DNA of 64,000 nt from Sediminispirochaeta smaragdinae DSM 11293 (GCF_000143985.1 NC_014364.1:3162001-3226000), one strand, 5' to 3'. Counted from the stretch's first letter, positions 34,249 to 43,027 are shown. Notes: a model not told the origin generated them from the letters alone. Numbers and translations: made by a program.

Positions 34249-35139
34249 CTAAAGTCCGGTATGCTTTCGAATATAACTTCGTGCATTTTTTGCATAAACA
34301 AAGGGGTTGGCTTTGGCAGGATCCTGTTCCGCCTCAACAACCATCCAGCCCTGATAGTCGTTCTCCTCGAGAATTGAAAAGATCGACGGGAAATCGACAC
34401 TGCCGTCGCCGGGAATGGTAAACACCCCAAGCCGAACCGCATCAAGGAAGGAGAGGTCCTTCTTTTTCACCTCTGCATATGTTTGGGGACGTACGTCTTT
34501 GAGGTGGACATGGCCTACCCGACCGATGAATTTCCGCAGTGCAGCTACAGGGTCCTCGCCGGAAAACGCGAAGTGGCCGGAATCGTAGAGAAGCCAGACA
34601 TATTCGGGGTTCGTGTCGTTGAGGAAGCGCTCGGTTTCTTCAATGGTCTGGACGCCGGTTCCCATGTGATGGTGAAAGGCCATGCGAAACCCTTCTTCCT
34701 TGGCAACATGACCGAGGCGGTTCATGCCGTCGGTCAATTGCTTCCATTCCTCTGAGGAAAACACAGCCTTCTTGGAGAAAATCGGCAACGGCTGCCCCTG
34801 ACAGGACCGGGTTTGTTCCGACGGACCAATCACCCGGGCACCCATCTTTCCAAGAAAATCCAGTTGCTCTCTGAAAAGCGCTTCAACCTCGGCATAGGGT
34901 TTTGAAGCAAGAAAGGAGCTAAACCACTGATTACAGATGCTGATTCCCCGTATGTCGAGGTATTCTTTTAGTACAGCCGGATCTTTAGGATACTTGTTTC
35001 CAACCTCCGAACCGGTAAAACCTGCCAGGGCCATTTCACTGACACACTGTTCGAAGGTGTTTTCACCTCCTAACTCCGGAAGGTCATCGTTTGTCCAGGC
35101 GATGGGAGCGATTCCCAGCCGGACTTTTTTGCTGTCCAT
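34249..35139 (-). CDS. iolE: Myo-inosose-2 dehydratase
   Basis: A 296-residue TIM-barrel (xylose-isomerase-like) protein. I start it at ATG 35139 (MDSKKVRLG), preceded by AAGGA; the frame opens two codons earlier at TTG. GIAPIAWTNDDLPELGGE near the N-terminus, FHHHMGTGVQT (about 142-152), YDSGHFAFSG and the C-terminal region carry the metal ligands of the family. The enzyme dehydrates 2-keto-myo-inositol to the diketone substrate of IolD, the second step of inositol degradation. It lies between iolD and iolG on the same strand. Confidence 0.92.
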   Translation of the reverse strand: MDSKKVRLGIAPIAWTNDDLPELGGENTFEQCVSEMALAGFTGSEVGNKYPKDPAVLKEYLDIRGISICNQWFSSFLASKPYAEVEALFREQLDFLGKMGARVIGPSEQTRSCQGQPLPIFSKKAVFSSEEWKQLTDGMNRLGHVAKEEGFRMAFHHHMGTGVQTIEETERFLNDTNPEYVWLLYDSGHFAFSGEDPVAALRKFIGRVGHVHLKDVRPQTYAEVKKKDLSFLDAVRLGVFTIPGDGSVDFPSIFSILEENDYQGWMVVEAEQDPAKANPFVYAKNARSYIRKHTGL

Positions 35140-35174
35140 ACTCAACCGTCCTTATACATATAATCGCATCGGCA

Positions 35175-37049
35175 CTAAAATTGCCGTGCTTTGGCTATCT
35201 CTTTTATCAGTCGCTCATGGGCATCGAGGACCGACTGCTTCAGGGAAACCTCGGGAGTCCCGACCCTCCACCAACTCTCATAGTCACCGGACATCGAATC
35301 AAAATCGACTTTGATATCGATAAGGGTCGAAACGGTGCTCTTCTTCGCCTCGCTCATGGCCTTGCGGAGCTCTTCGGAATTATGCACCGTCCACACCTTG
35401 CAGCCGTAACCTTCGGCTATCTTGGCATAATCGACGGGTACGGGCTTGCCCCCTTCGTCAAGCCGTCCGGTTTCCGGATTGCGGAATTTCAGCTCACAGC
35501 CGAACTTGGGGATGCCCTGGCTCCGCTGGAGGTTATCGATACAACCGAAACCGTTGTTGTCGAAGAGCAGAACATTGATCTTCTGTCCTTCCTGAATGGA
35601 TGTCAGAAGCTCCGAATGAAGCATAACAAAGCTTCCATCACCGGTCATGGCGTAGACTTCCCGCTCGGGGGCTGCAAGTTTCACACCGAAGGAGCCGGAA
35701 ACCTCATACCCCATGCAGGAGAAGCCGTATTCCATGTGATAGGTTTCACGCTTTTTGGGACGCCATACCCGCTGAAGGTCGCCGGGCAGACTGCCGGAGG
35801 CACCAACGACGATCGCATCATCGTCCAAGAGCTCCTCGTTTAGGAGGCCGAGGGCACGCAGCTGGGAATAACTATTGCCGGGAAGCTCCGCTGCATAGAG
35901 CTTGTCCACTTCCGTTTTCCAGGCCGCTTTTGCATCGGCAACCGCACTTCCCCAATCGGCATGGTAGCCTTTTTTTGCCAAGGAACCTTCCAGGGCGGTC
36001 AAACCTTCCCTGGCATCGCAGATAAAGGCATGGGCATCCATCTTCAGGGCATCGAAGGAGTTAACATTCAGAGAAAGGAATTCCGCATCGGGATTCTTGA
36101 AAAGCCATTTACTGGAGGTGGTAAAGTCGGAGAGCCTGGTTCCCACGGCAATGATAAGATCAGCCTGGGGCGCAAGCTGGTTTGCCGCCAAGCCTCCGGT
36201 TGCGCCGATACCGCCGAGATTCATCTCGTGGTCCCACACAACCGCCGATTTTCCGGCCTGAGTCTCCCCGAAGGGAATCCCCAAACGGCTACAGAAATCG
36301 GCCAGGGCCTTCCCGGCCTCCGAATAGCGTACACCGCCGCCGCAGATGGCCAGGGGTTTCTTTTTACCGGCGATAATCTTGGCCGCACGGTCGAGGGCTT
36401 CGGGAGAGAGGGTTCTCCGCTCTATATAATGAACACGTTTGCGGAAGAAGGATTCCGGATAGTCCCATGCCTCGGCCTGGACATCCTGGGGCAAGGCCAG
36501 ACAGACGGCCCCGGTCTGTGCCGGATCGGTAAGGACACGGAAGGCGTTCATAAGGGCAGTCATAAGCTGCTCGGGCCGGCTTACACGGTCCCAATAGCGG
36601 CAGACCGCTTTGAAGGCATCATTGGCCGTGACGGTATAATCGTGAAACTGCTCCACCTGCTGAAGGACGGGATCGGGCTGGCGGCAGGCAAAAGCATCAC
36701 CGGGCATCAGAAGCACGGGAATCCTGTTGACGCTGGCAAGGGCCGCGGCGGTCACCATATTGAGGGCTCCGGGGCCGATGGAACTGGTTACCGCCATGAT
36801 CTTTCGCCTGTTGTTCTGCTTCGCATAGGCGATTGCGGCATGGGTCATCCCCTGCTCGTTGTGCCCCTGGTAGAATTTCAGACCGTGATTCGGTTCCTGA
36901 AGGGCCTCACCGAGGCCGACGACACAACCGTGGCCGAAGATACCGAAAACGCCGTTTACGTACTTCTCTTCCTTTCCATCCGTTGAAATATACTGGTTGT
37001 CAAGAAAACGAACAATCGCTTGTCCAACCGTAAGTCTAACAGTTTTCAT
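35175..37049 (-). CDS. iolD: 3D-(3,5/4)-trihydroxycyclohexane-1,2-dione hydrolase
   Basis: A 624-residue thiamin-diphosphate enzyme. The N-terminus (FGIFGHGCVVGLGEAL, about 36-51) and HNEQGMTHAAIAYAKQ with the catalytic Glu of ThDP enzymes lead into the central domain, and the C-terminal ThDP site shows TGDGSFVMLHSELLTSIQEG followed by NNGFGCIDN (GDG...NN motif). IolD opens the inositol-derived ring to 5-deoxy-glucuronate. The start ATG overlaps the iolB stop by 4 nt and is preceded by GGAGG. Length is as expected. Confidence 0.94.
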   Translation of the reverse strand: MKTVRLTVGQAIVRFLDNQYISTDGKEEKYVNGVFGIFGHGCVVGLGEALQEPNHGLKFYQGHNEQGMTHAAIAYAKQNNRRKIMAVTSSIGPGALNMVTAAALASVNRIPVLLMPGDAFACRQPDPVLQQVEQFHDYTVTANDAFKAVCRYWDRVSRPEQLMTALMNAFRVLTDPAQTGAVCLALPQDVQAEAWDYPESFFRKRVHYIERRTLSPEALDRAAKIIAGKKKPLAICGGGVRYSEAGKALADFCSRLGIPFGETQAGKSAVVWDHEMNLGGIGATGGLAANQLAPQADLIIAVGTRLSDFTTSSKWLFKNPDAEFLSLNVNSFDALKMDAHAFICDAREGLTALEGSLAKKGYHADWGSAVADAKAAWKTEVDKLYAAELPGNSYSQLRALGLLNEELLDDDAIVVGASGSLPGDLQRVWRPKKRETYHMEYGFSCMGYEVSGSFGVKLAAPEREVYAMTGDGSFVMLHSELLTSIQEGQKINVLLFDNNGFGCIDNLQRSQGIPKFGCELKFRNPETGRLDEGGKPVPVDYAKIAEGYGCKVWTVHNSEELRKAMSEAKKSTVSTLIDIKVDFDSMSGDYESWWRVGTPEVSLKQSVLDAHERLIKEIAKARQF

Positions 37050-37861
37050 GCTTTATCCTCCGTTTTTTTTCGTTCAGGCCAGATTTTCACATCTTTTTCC
37101 AAAAGCCACTGATGCTCCTGGCGATAGTATCGAGTGGTCGGCAGCCAGCGGTCATTGGGAAGGTGAGGGATCATCCAGATGTAATACATGGCATAGCCGG
37201 GGGCCGCCACCTGAGAGTGGGTTTTATCGGGATGGATCAGACTGGTGTCTCCGTCTTTCACGATAAAGGCGTCGTCTTCCAGAAGTGAAACACCGAATCC
37301 CTGTTTCGGGAAGAAATGGTAATAGTAGATCTCTGGCTGAGGATGATCATGGGGAGGATAGCTCGACCATTTCCCGGGATGGTTTATTACTTCCCCCATC
37401 ACCATATTTGAATAGGGAGCGATCTCACCGTCGAAGACGGTTCTGACGGTTCGAATCGAGGTTTCGTTCAAGGTTCCGCCGCCGAAGATATCGCTTCGCG
37501 TATCTCCCTTGTCGTAAAGCTTGGGCTCGAAAGCCTGGGGATTCTCGCACATCTCGAGGGCAATCTCGCTCTCCTTCTTTGCGATCACAGAGGCCTTAAC
37601 CGAACGAGGGAGATGGAGCACAATCGGAGTTTCGTCAAAGCAGGAGTTTCGCGTTGCATGGAAGCTTTTTCCTTCCCATTCAAACACGACCTCTCCTTCA
37701 ATAAGGAGGAGGGCCCGTTCGGTATCGGAACTATCGCTCCAACTCTCTCCTGCCCTTAGCCGCAGGATTCCAAAATCGAGAAGCAGTTCCTGATGCTTCC
37801 CTTTTCGTTCGGTAATTGGGGTATACCCATAATGCTTTTCATGTTCGTTCTTTACTATCAT
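37046..37861 (-). CDS. iolB: 5-deoxy-glucuronate isomerase
   Basis: A 271-residue double-cupin protein. HPGKWSSYPPHDHPQPEIYY (about 160-179) is the diagnostic metal-binding motif of IolB, with a later His in HPDKTHSQVAAPGYAMYY. The enzyme converts 5-deoxy-glucuronate to 2-deoxy-5-keto-gluconate. That product needs the kinase IolC and the aldolase IolJ, neither of which is in this window. The ATG at 37861 has no strong Shine-Dalgarno. A LacI regulator gene precedes it by 21 bp. Confidence 0.94.
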   Translation of the reverse strand: MIVKNEHEKHYGYTPITERKGKHQELLLDFGILRLRAGESWSDSSDTERALLLIEGEVVFEWEGKSFHATRNSCFDETPIVLHLPRSVKASVIAKKESEIALEMCENPQAFEPKLYDKGDTRSDIFGGGTLNETSIRTVRTVFDGEIAPYSNMVMGEVINHPGKWSSYPPHDHPQPEIYYYHFFPKQGFGVSLLEDDAFIVKDGDTSLIHPDKTHSQVAAPGYAMYYIWMIPHLPNDRWLPTTRYYRQEHQWLLEKDVKIWPERKKTEDKA

Positions 37862-37882
37862 AGTTTTGGTTCGATCCTTCTC

Positions 37883-38908
37883 TTACGATGATTCCCTTAC
37901 AATGAGTACGGGTTGAATGGTGATACGCTTTTTCATCATCGGCATGCCTGATTTCTGCTTCTCCATCTGAAAAAAGAGTCGTTCACAAGAGAGAACGGCA
38001 AGCTCTTCCCTCGGCTGGTGGATGGAAGAGAGCGGTGGATCACTATATTTGGCAAAATCAATGTCATCGTAACCGACCACCGCAATATCCTCAGGGATTC
38101 TGAAACCAAGCTCCTTGAGCCCCTTCATTGCCCCCAGGGCCATGATGTCGTTCATTGCAAAAAGCGCATCCACACCATCGAGGAGATCCGGGGAATGCTT
38201 CACGGCAAGGTATGCCGTGTCGAATCCCTTTTTACAGGTCAACCTTTTTACCGGTTTACCTGCCCGCTCTACCGTATCTCTAAACCCATCCTCCCGCATC
38301 TTAAACTCAAGGGGATCAATATCCTGGGCAAGAATCAAAAAAGAATTTCTGCCGCTTTCAAGAAAGTACTCGGCGATCATCCGCCCCCCGGCCAGATGAT
38401 CGGTATACACGACATCCTGATCCTTGAGTATCTCGATAGGGGGATAATGGGTACAGACAAAGGGAATGTTTTTCGATTCGAGAAAGTCGAGAGTCTCCTT
38501 CTGAATGGTTTCTACGAGAATAATAAGCCCGTCGACCTTATTTCGAGTCACCAGGCGCACAGTATTGTTCTTCCCGGTGAAATGATTTTTTTCGTAGGAA
38601 ACGATAAGATCGACATCCTTCTTTTCGAGAATCGTCCGCAGGCTATTCATCAACATGCCGTGATAGACATTTACCGCCACTTCGGTATACTGGTCGGGAA
38701 GAATGATTCCTACGGTTCCCACCTGTTTCGTGATCAATCCACGGGCCGAAGCATTGAACTCGAAGCCGAGTTCATCTGCTATCTCGGAAATTCGACGTCT
38801 TGTCTTTTCCGCAACCAGCGGACTATTGTTCAGGGAACGGGAAACCGTAGAAAAACTGACCCCGGCTATTTTTGCAATGTCCTTGATGGTAACCTGCGAA
38901 TCTTCCAT
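37883..38908 (-). CDS. LacI-family regulator of the inositol operon
   Basis: A 341-residue repressor with HTH TIKDIAKIAGVSFSTVSRSL at residues 7-26, hinge region FNASARGLITKQVG and a sugar-binding-protein-like effector domain. It is the second gene of the operon it most likely controls, placed directly after a Gfo/Idh/MocA gene whose stop codon touches its Shine-Dalgarno (GAGG). The two matching LacI-type palindromes with a central ACGT step at 40023 and 40173 are its probable operators. Most bacteria use a DeoR- or RpiR-type IolR for inositol, so control by a LacI protein is a variant. Confidence 0.88.
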   Translation of the reverse strand: MEDSQVTIKDIAKIAGVSFSTVSRSLNNSPLVAEKTRRRISEIADELGFEFNASARGLITKQVGTVGIILPDQYTEVAVNVYHGMLMNSLRTILEKKDVDLIVSYEKNHFTGKNNTVRLVTRNKVDGLIILVETIQKETLDFLESKNIPFVCTHYPPIEILKDQDVVYTDHLAGGRMIAEYFLESGRNSFLILAQDIDPLEFKMREDGFRDTVERAGKPVKRLTCKKGFDTAYLAVKHSPDLLDGVDALFAMNDIMALGAMKGLKELGFRIPEDIAVVGYDDIDFAKYSDPPLSSIHQPREELAVLSCERLFFQMEKQKSGMPMMKKRITIQPVLIVRESS

Positions 38909-39922
38909 TTAAAACCTCAACATAGTGCCACGTTCAAATGCCTCTTTGCATCTGTAGGCGATTTCGCTCACCTTTGTACCATCATACACCGTTACCGCCG
39001 GTTTTCGTCTATAGCGAATTGAGTCGACAAACTCCTGCACCTCGTTTACATAGCTTGCGGAAAATCGCTCAAGAAAATTTTCACTGCACTCCCTGCGCAC
39101 GCCATGGGAATCGAGAACCTCCACGAGGTTTTTCTGGGGGACAGATGCAATTCGCAAGGTTCCCTTCGTTCCGATGATCTCGGTTTCCACATTATAACCG
39201 TGGGGGGCGGTTCTCCCGGCAAAAAGGAAGGCCATTGCCTCGTTGCGGAATTTCATCAGGCAGGAGACATTATCGCCGTCCTTATATTGTGCAAACTCAG
39301 GATGAGCATAACAGCCGCCGATAGCATAAACACTTTCCGGCTCATCCTGCAGGAACCAACGGGCAAGATCGATATCGTGAACCGCCATGTCGAGAAATTC
39401 CCCCCCGCTATGGGGAGCAAAGGCTATAGCCCCGTCGATAAACTTTTCAGGGTCCTGGCTGTATGAACGAAAAAGAATCGGACGACCAATCTGCCCAGAA
39501 ATCACCTTCTCATGGGCGTACATGTAAGAGTCGTCGAAACGGCGCATAAAGCCAATCATAAAGACCCTGTCGGGATATTTCTCGACAGCCTTTTCGGCTG
39601 CCTTGCACTCCTCTACGGTAACCCCCAAGGGTTTTTCCGTAAATACATGCTTGCCAGCGGCTAAAGCGGAAGAGATCTGTCCGGTATGAAGAGCCGAAGG
39701 AGAGGCAATGAGTACTGCATCAAGTTCCGGAAGTTTCAGCATTGCTTCAAAATCGGAAAACCGATGAGCAACACCCAAGCGATCCGCCGTATCGTTAAGC
39801 TTTCGATCATCAACGTCGCAGAGTGCTATCAACTGTGCACCCATAATCTTGGACGCAAGATTTTCAGCGTGCCTAAGTCCCAATCGCCCCAGGCCGACGG
39901 AACCAATCTTTATCTTATCCAT
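38909..39922 (-). CDS. Gfo/Idh/MocA dehydrogenase, probably a second inositol dehydrogenase
   Basis: A 337-residue NAD(P)-dependent dehydrogenase starting at ATG 39922 with GAGGAG upstream. IGSVGLGRLGLRHAENLAS is the Rossmann start, VFTEKPLGVT the EKP motif and MAVHDIDLARWFL the catalytic region with Asp and His. It is clearly different from the iolG product at the other end of the operon. Inositol operons often have two such enzymes, one for myo- and one for scyllo-inositol (IolX/IolW type); which is which cannot be told here. It is the first gene after the strong LacI-controlled promoter. Confidence 0.85.
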   Translation of the reverse strand: MDKIKIGSVGLGRLGLRHAENLASKIMGAQLIALCDVDDRKLNDTADRLGVAHRFSDFEAMLKLPELDAVLIASPSALHTGQISSALAAGKHVFTEKPLGVTVEECKAAEKAVEKYPDRVFMIGFMRRFDDSYMYAHEKVISGQIGRPILFRSYSQDPEKFIDGAIAFAPHSGGEFLDMAVHDIDLARWFLQDEPESVYAIGGCYAHPEFAQYKDGDNVSCLMKFRNEAMAFLFAGRTAPHGYNVETEIIGTKGTLRIASVPQKNLVEVLDSHGVRRECSENFLERFSASYVNEVQEFVDSIRYRRKPAVTVYDGTKVSEIAYRCKEAFERGTMLRF

Positions 39923-40022
39923 ATATAGCTCCTCTCACCTTCTTTTGCTTTCTTATCCACATCTGCAACAAGAAAAAACCTTCCCATTTTTTCGACTCCC
40001 AACTTCAAGCAATAAATATATT

Positions 40023-40036
40023 TGCAAACGTTGTCA
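40023..40036. promoter_or_regulatory. LacI-type operator O1 of the inositol operon
   Basis: TGCAAACGTTGTCA is a near-palindrome with the central ACGT typical of LacI-family operators. It covers about +4 to +17 relative to the start predicted from the promoter at 40047-40075, where a bound repressor would block transcription. Confidence 0.75.
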
Positions 40037-40046
40037 TTTCGTTAAA

Positions 40047-40075
40047 ATTATCCCTCCATTTTTTTTGATTGTCAA
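40047..40075 (-). promoter_or_regulatory. Sigma-70 promoter of the inositol operon
   Basis: On the minus strand TTGACA (40075-40070) and GATAAT (40052-40047) are separated by exactly 17 bp, with a T-rich (A-rich on minus) spacer. Transcription would begin near 40040 and run into the operon starting at 39922, leaving a leader of about 118 nt. Confidence 0.8.
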
Positions 40076-40172
40076 TGCATAATTTTAATAAACGTGAGGC
40101 TGTAGCCCTACTCTTTCCGGCAAGCGTAGGAAATACTATGAAAAAAAGCTTTCTTCATGATGTATTAGAATC

Positions 40173-40186
40173 TGAAAACGTTTGCA
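40173..40186. promoter_or_regulatory. LacI-type operator O2, upstream of the inositol promoter
   Basis: TGAAAACGTTTGCA matches O1 read from the other strand (12 of 14). Its centre lies 150 bp from O1, a spacing suited to repression by DNA looping. The 359-bp gap between 39923 and 40281 holds this operator, O1, the promoter and the RNA structure at 40227, and no convincing gene. Confidence 0.7.
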
Positions 40187-40226
40187 CTCCTACTGAATAT
40201 AAATATGGAATAATAAGCGAAGGGAA

Positions 40227-40272
40227 GGAAGGCCCCGAGACGGGGTTGCGCTCCCGACCACCGGAGCCTTCC
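40227..40272 (-). terminator. Compact three-way-junction RNA structure after the transketolase genes
   Basis: GGAAGG/CCTTCC (40227-40232 with 40267-40272) closes two inner hairpins, CCCCG/CGGGG (40233-40237 with 40241-40245) and CTCC/GGAG (40251-40254 with 40263-40266), with almost no unpaired bases between helices. It begins 10 nt after the stop codon of the transketolase C-terminal subunit. On the minus strand the following sequence is TTCCCTTCGCTTATTATT. It may terminate or protect the transcript. Confidence 0.55.
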
Positions 40273-40281
40273 ACAAAGCGA

Positions 40282-41241
40282 TTAATGTTTCTTTTTTAGA
40301 AAGAGGGCCCGCTCCACTGCAGAGACAATATCTTCCGCAGTAAGCTCAAACCTCTTTTTCAAATAGTCGAGAGTACCAACCTCACCGAAAAGGTCTTTGA
40401 CTCCCACCCTGACCACAGGGGTGGGAATATTCTCACCGATAAGTTCGGCAACTGCGGCACCGAGCCCTCCGGAGCGCTGGCCGTTTTCGGCCGTTACAAT
40501 GGCACCGGTATGTTCGGCCATCTCCAAAACGAGATCCGCATCAAGAGGCTTGATCGTATGGATATCGATCACGGCAGCAGAAATACCCTTTTCTTTCAAC
40601 AGCTTGGCCGCCTCTACCGCCTCATTTACCATCACCATACCGCTTGCAAAGATCGCCGCATCATCCCCTTCGCTGAGGACGATTCCCTTTCCCAGCTCGA
40701 ACTTTTGATCGGCTTTATACCGGGTTACCGCACCCTTTCTCTGAAGCCGCATATATGTCGACCCCTTGTGTTCGGCAAGGAGCCTTGTAATTGCATGCAT
40801 GGAAACGGCATCAGAGGGCTCAACAAGGACAAGGCCTGGAACCGCACGCATAAGAACGATATCTTCAAAAGGCATATGGGTCCCACCGTTAAATTGGGCG
40901 GTAATACCGGGGTCACTACCGACAAGTTTGACGTTCTGTCCGGCATAATTGGCAGAGAGGAAAAACTGATCAAAATCTCTGCGTCCGGCAAAAGAGGCAA
41001 AGGTGTTTGCAAAGGGAATAAAGCCCATAGATGAAAGCCCGGATGCCACACCAACCATATTTGCTTCGGCAATACCTGCATTCAGAAGACGATCGGGATA
41101 GGCATCTCGAAAGGCCTTGGTCCCACTGGCAGCCATGAGATCGGCCTCAAGAACAAGAATATTGGGATCTTCTGCTGCAAGCTCGACTAAGGTATCGGCA
41201 TAGACCGCCCGCATATCTTTATACTCGTCAAAGGGTTTCAT
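40282..41241 (-). CDS. Transketolase C-terminal subunit
   Basis: A 319-residue protein covering the pyrimidine-binding and C-terminal domains of transketolase. Near residue 58, AGIAEANMVGVASGLSSMGF contains the glutamate that activates thiamin diphosphate (Glu in the GIAE motif), and EDIVLMRAVPGLVLVEPSD and TIKPLDADLVLEMAE are typical of split transketolases. It overlaps the N-terminal subunit gene by 4 nt (ATGA) with AAGGAG upstream, so the two subunits are made together. The enzyme moves two-carbon units between sugar phosphates. It ends the transcript before an RNA structure. Confidence 0.92.
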   Translation of the reverse strand: MKPFDEYKDMRAVYADTLVELAAEDPNILVLEADLMAASGTKAFRDAYPDRLLNAGIAEANMVGVASGLSSMGFIPFANTFASFAGRRDFDQFFLSANYAGQNVKLVGSDPGITAQFNGGTHMPFEDIVLMRAVPGLVLVEPSDAVSMHAITRLLAEHKGSTYMRLQRKGAVTRYKADQKFELGKGIVLSEGDDAAIFASGMVMVNEAVEAAKLLKEKGISAAVIDIHTIKPLDADLVLEMAEHTGAIVTAENGQRSGGLGAAVAELIGENIPTPVVRVGVKDLFGEVGTLDYLKKRFELTAEDIVSAVERALFLKKKH

Positions 41242-42080
41242 TTTGCAGCTCCTTCCCGCCGCTCGAGTTCGGCGATCGCTTCTTTTGCCGTTTCATAGGA
41301 AAAGCTCATATTATGATTAGAAAGGACCCCTTCCCCGGGAATAAAGCCCTTACTCTTCAGGGTGTCCAGGACGATCATGTGGGGTCTTCCCTTCTCTTCC
41401 ACGGCCCGCTCGATTGCCCTATTGATGGAAGGAAAGCAGTGACCGTCCACACGCTGAACATGCCAGCCAAATCCGTTATATTTTGTGGTGATGTCATCTA
41501 TACTCATAATATCACCGGTCATACCGTCAAGCTGCTGCTTATTGTAGTCGGTAAAGGCGATGAGGTTGTCAAGGTGGTAATGAGCTGCAAACATCGCGGC
41601 CTCCCACACCTGCCCCTCCTGGCTCTCACCATCACCAAGAATGAGGAAGGTCCTCGACTCCTGCTTACGCAGTTTTTGACCGAGGGCAATCCCTACGGCC
41701 GCACTGGAACCCTGTCCGAGGCTACCGGTGGAAAAGTCGATTCCCGGGGTCAACTTCATATCACAATGGCTCGGCAGCCGTGTCCCCCCCTTATTCAGGG
41801 TATGAAGCCATTCCATAGGGAAATAGCCCTTATCGGCCAACACGGCATAAAGGGCGGGTCCTGCATGGCCCTTGGAAAGGACAACTCTGTCCCTCTCTTC
41901 CTTTTTCGGATCGGCGGGATCGATCCTCAGCCATTTTCCATACAAAAGGGTGAGCACCTCGACGACGGACATCGCCCCGCCGATATGACCGACCCCAAGG
42001 TATCCAATTTCATCAATGGTCAGCTTTCTAATTTCCAAAGCCTTCCGTTTCAACGCTTCGTGCTCGCTTTCCTGCAGCAT
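41238..42080 (-). CDS. Transketolase N-terminal subunit
   Basis: A 280-residue thiamin-diphosphate-binding subunit. I start it at ATG 42080 (MLQESEHE) because AAAGGAG lies 8 nt upstream, inside the longer open frame. GHIGGAMSVVEVLTLLYG, KGHAGPALYAVLADKGYF and the ThDP motif GDGESQEGQVWEAAMFA...DYNKQQLDG (about residues 150-185) are clear. It works with the adjacent C-terminal subunit. Its role near the inositol operon may be pentose or deoxy-sugar recycling, or it may be unrelated; a GntR regulator diverges from it. Confidence 0.92.
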   Translation of the reverse strand: MLQESEHEALKRKALEIRKLTIDEIGYLGVGHIGGAMSVVEVLTLLYGKWLRIDPADPKKEERDRVVLSKGHAGPALYAVLADKGYFPMEWLHTLNKGGTRLPSHCDMKLTPGIDFSTGSLGQGSSAAVGIALGQKLRKQESRTFLILGDGESQEGQVWEAAMFAAHYHLDNLIAFTDYNKQQLDGMTGDIMSIDDITTKYNGFGWHVQRVDGHCFPSINRAIERAVEEKGRPHMIVLDTLKSKGFIPGEGVLSNHNMSFSYETAKEAIAELERREGAAK

Positions 42081-42181
42081 GCCGGAAACTCCTTTCATTC
42101 AAGATTTCAACTTTGTCTGAAATTATGATATTATACTAATCCAAAAATGTCTACAAAAATCTCGGCATCGGGAGAAAAGCT

Positions 42182-42952
42182 GTGGCCAAAAATACTAGAT
42201 TCGATTATCATACAAATATCATGAATGACGGCGATGACAAAATACGACAACGAACAGTAGTAGCTCAGGTAATGGAGCACATTCGCCGGATGATAGCCAG
42301 TGGCGCATATCGGCCGGGAGACAAGATTCCGACCGAACAGCAGTTGGCGGAGCAATTTGGCATTGGACGTTCCTCTATTCGGGAGGCGATCAAAATCTTC
42401 AATTACCTCGGAATCCTCGAATCGAGGACCGCACGAGGTACCTACCTTTGTGATCACACCTCAATCTCGACAGAGGCCCTTACCTGGTCGGTATTGCTTG
42501 GCTCTCATGAACTGCATGAACTCATTGATATCCGCGGCGCACTGGAGTTGTGGAGTACCCTCAGGCTTTCCGAAAGCGTTGCGGCCGGTCACCAGGAAGC
42601 AATTGCCACACTGGAACAACTCCGAGGGCTCATCGGGCAGATGAGAGCAACGGGCAGCACACCACGGGAAGAATCCCGAATCGATGCCGACTACGAATTC
42701 CATAATATCATAATCAAAAGCGGTGGGAACGAGATATTCACCTCGATATATTCGACCCTCAGGGCTTTTATGCGTGAAGAAATTCGATTAAGTCAGGATG
42801 ATTATCTTGATCCACGGGTCATCGCCGATGAGCACGAGGCCATTGTTGATGCCATTGCAAGCGGAAGCCGGGAAGTCGCCCAGGTATCCTGCATGGAGCA
42901 TATCGACAACATCAAGCGGCGTCTGCGCGTCCAGGTAGAATCACGCCGATAG
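42182..42952 (+). CDS. FadR-type (FCD domain) GntR transcriptional regulator
   Basis: A 256-residue regulator. The start GTG 42182 has GGGAG 8 nt upstream; ATG 42221 is an alternative. The winged helix (about 20-88) has IPTEQQLAEQFGIGRSSIREAIK, and the FCD domain follows (LIDIRGALELWSTLRLSE, ADYEFHNIIIKSGGN with an acidic/His metal-site pattern). It diverges from the split transketolase genes and is the likely regulator of that operon. The short intergenic AT-rich region around 42120-42140 would hold both promoters. The effector is unknown. Confidence 0.88.
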   Translation: MAKNTRFDYHTNIMNDGDDKIRQRTVVAQVMEHIRRMIASGAYRPGDKIPTEQQLAEQFGIGRSSIREAIKIFNYLGILESRTARGTYLCDHTSISTEALTWSVLLGSHELHELIDIRGALELWSTLRLSESVAAGHQEAIATLEQLRGLIGQMRATGSTPREESRIDADYEFHNIIIKSGGNEIFTSIYSTLRAFMREEIRLSQDDYLDPRVIADEHEAIVDAIASGSREVAQVSCMEHIDNIKRRLRVQVESRR

Positions 42953-42984
42953 TACCGGGAAAGGCGCTACCTCCTTCCCCGGTA
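42953..42984. terminator. Bidirectional terminator between GntR and TolC-like genes
   Basis: TACCGGGAAAGG (42953-42964) pairs with CCTTCCCCGGTA (42973-42984) at 11 of 12 positions around an 8-nt loop, starting directly after the GntR stop codon. It sits between two convergent genes. Confidence 0.65.
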
Positions 42985-43027
42985 AAGTAAGAACAATACG
43001 CTTTTCAAAACAGACAAGCATAAAGAT

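Noticed and set aside
35961-36986. 341-residue frame antisense to iolD
   Set aside because: Shadow of a well-supported gene; no ribosome-binding site or domain.
37765-37785. GCAGGATTCCAAAATCG, similar to the dispersed repeat
   Set aside because: Lies inside the iolB coding frame and matches only 8-9 bp of the motif.
38018-39022. 334-residue frame antisense to the LacI and dehydrogenase genes
   Set aside because: Shadow spanning two real genes on the other strand.
40069-40299. 76-residue plus-strand frame between the inositol and transketolase operons
   Set aside because: It runs across the promoter -35, operator O2 and the RNA structure, and has no family resemblance.
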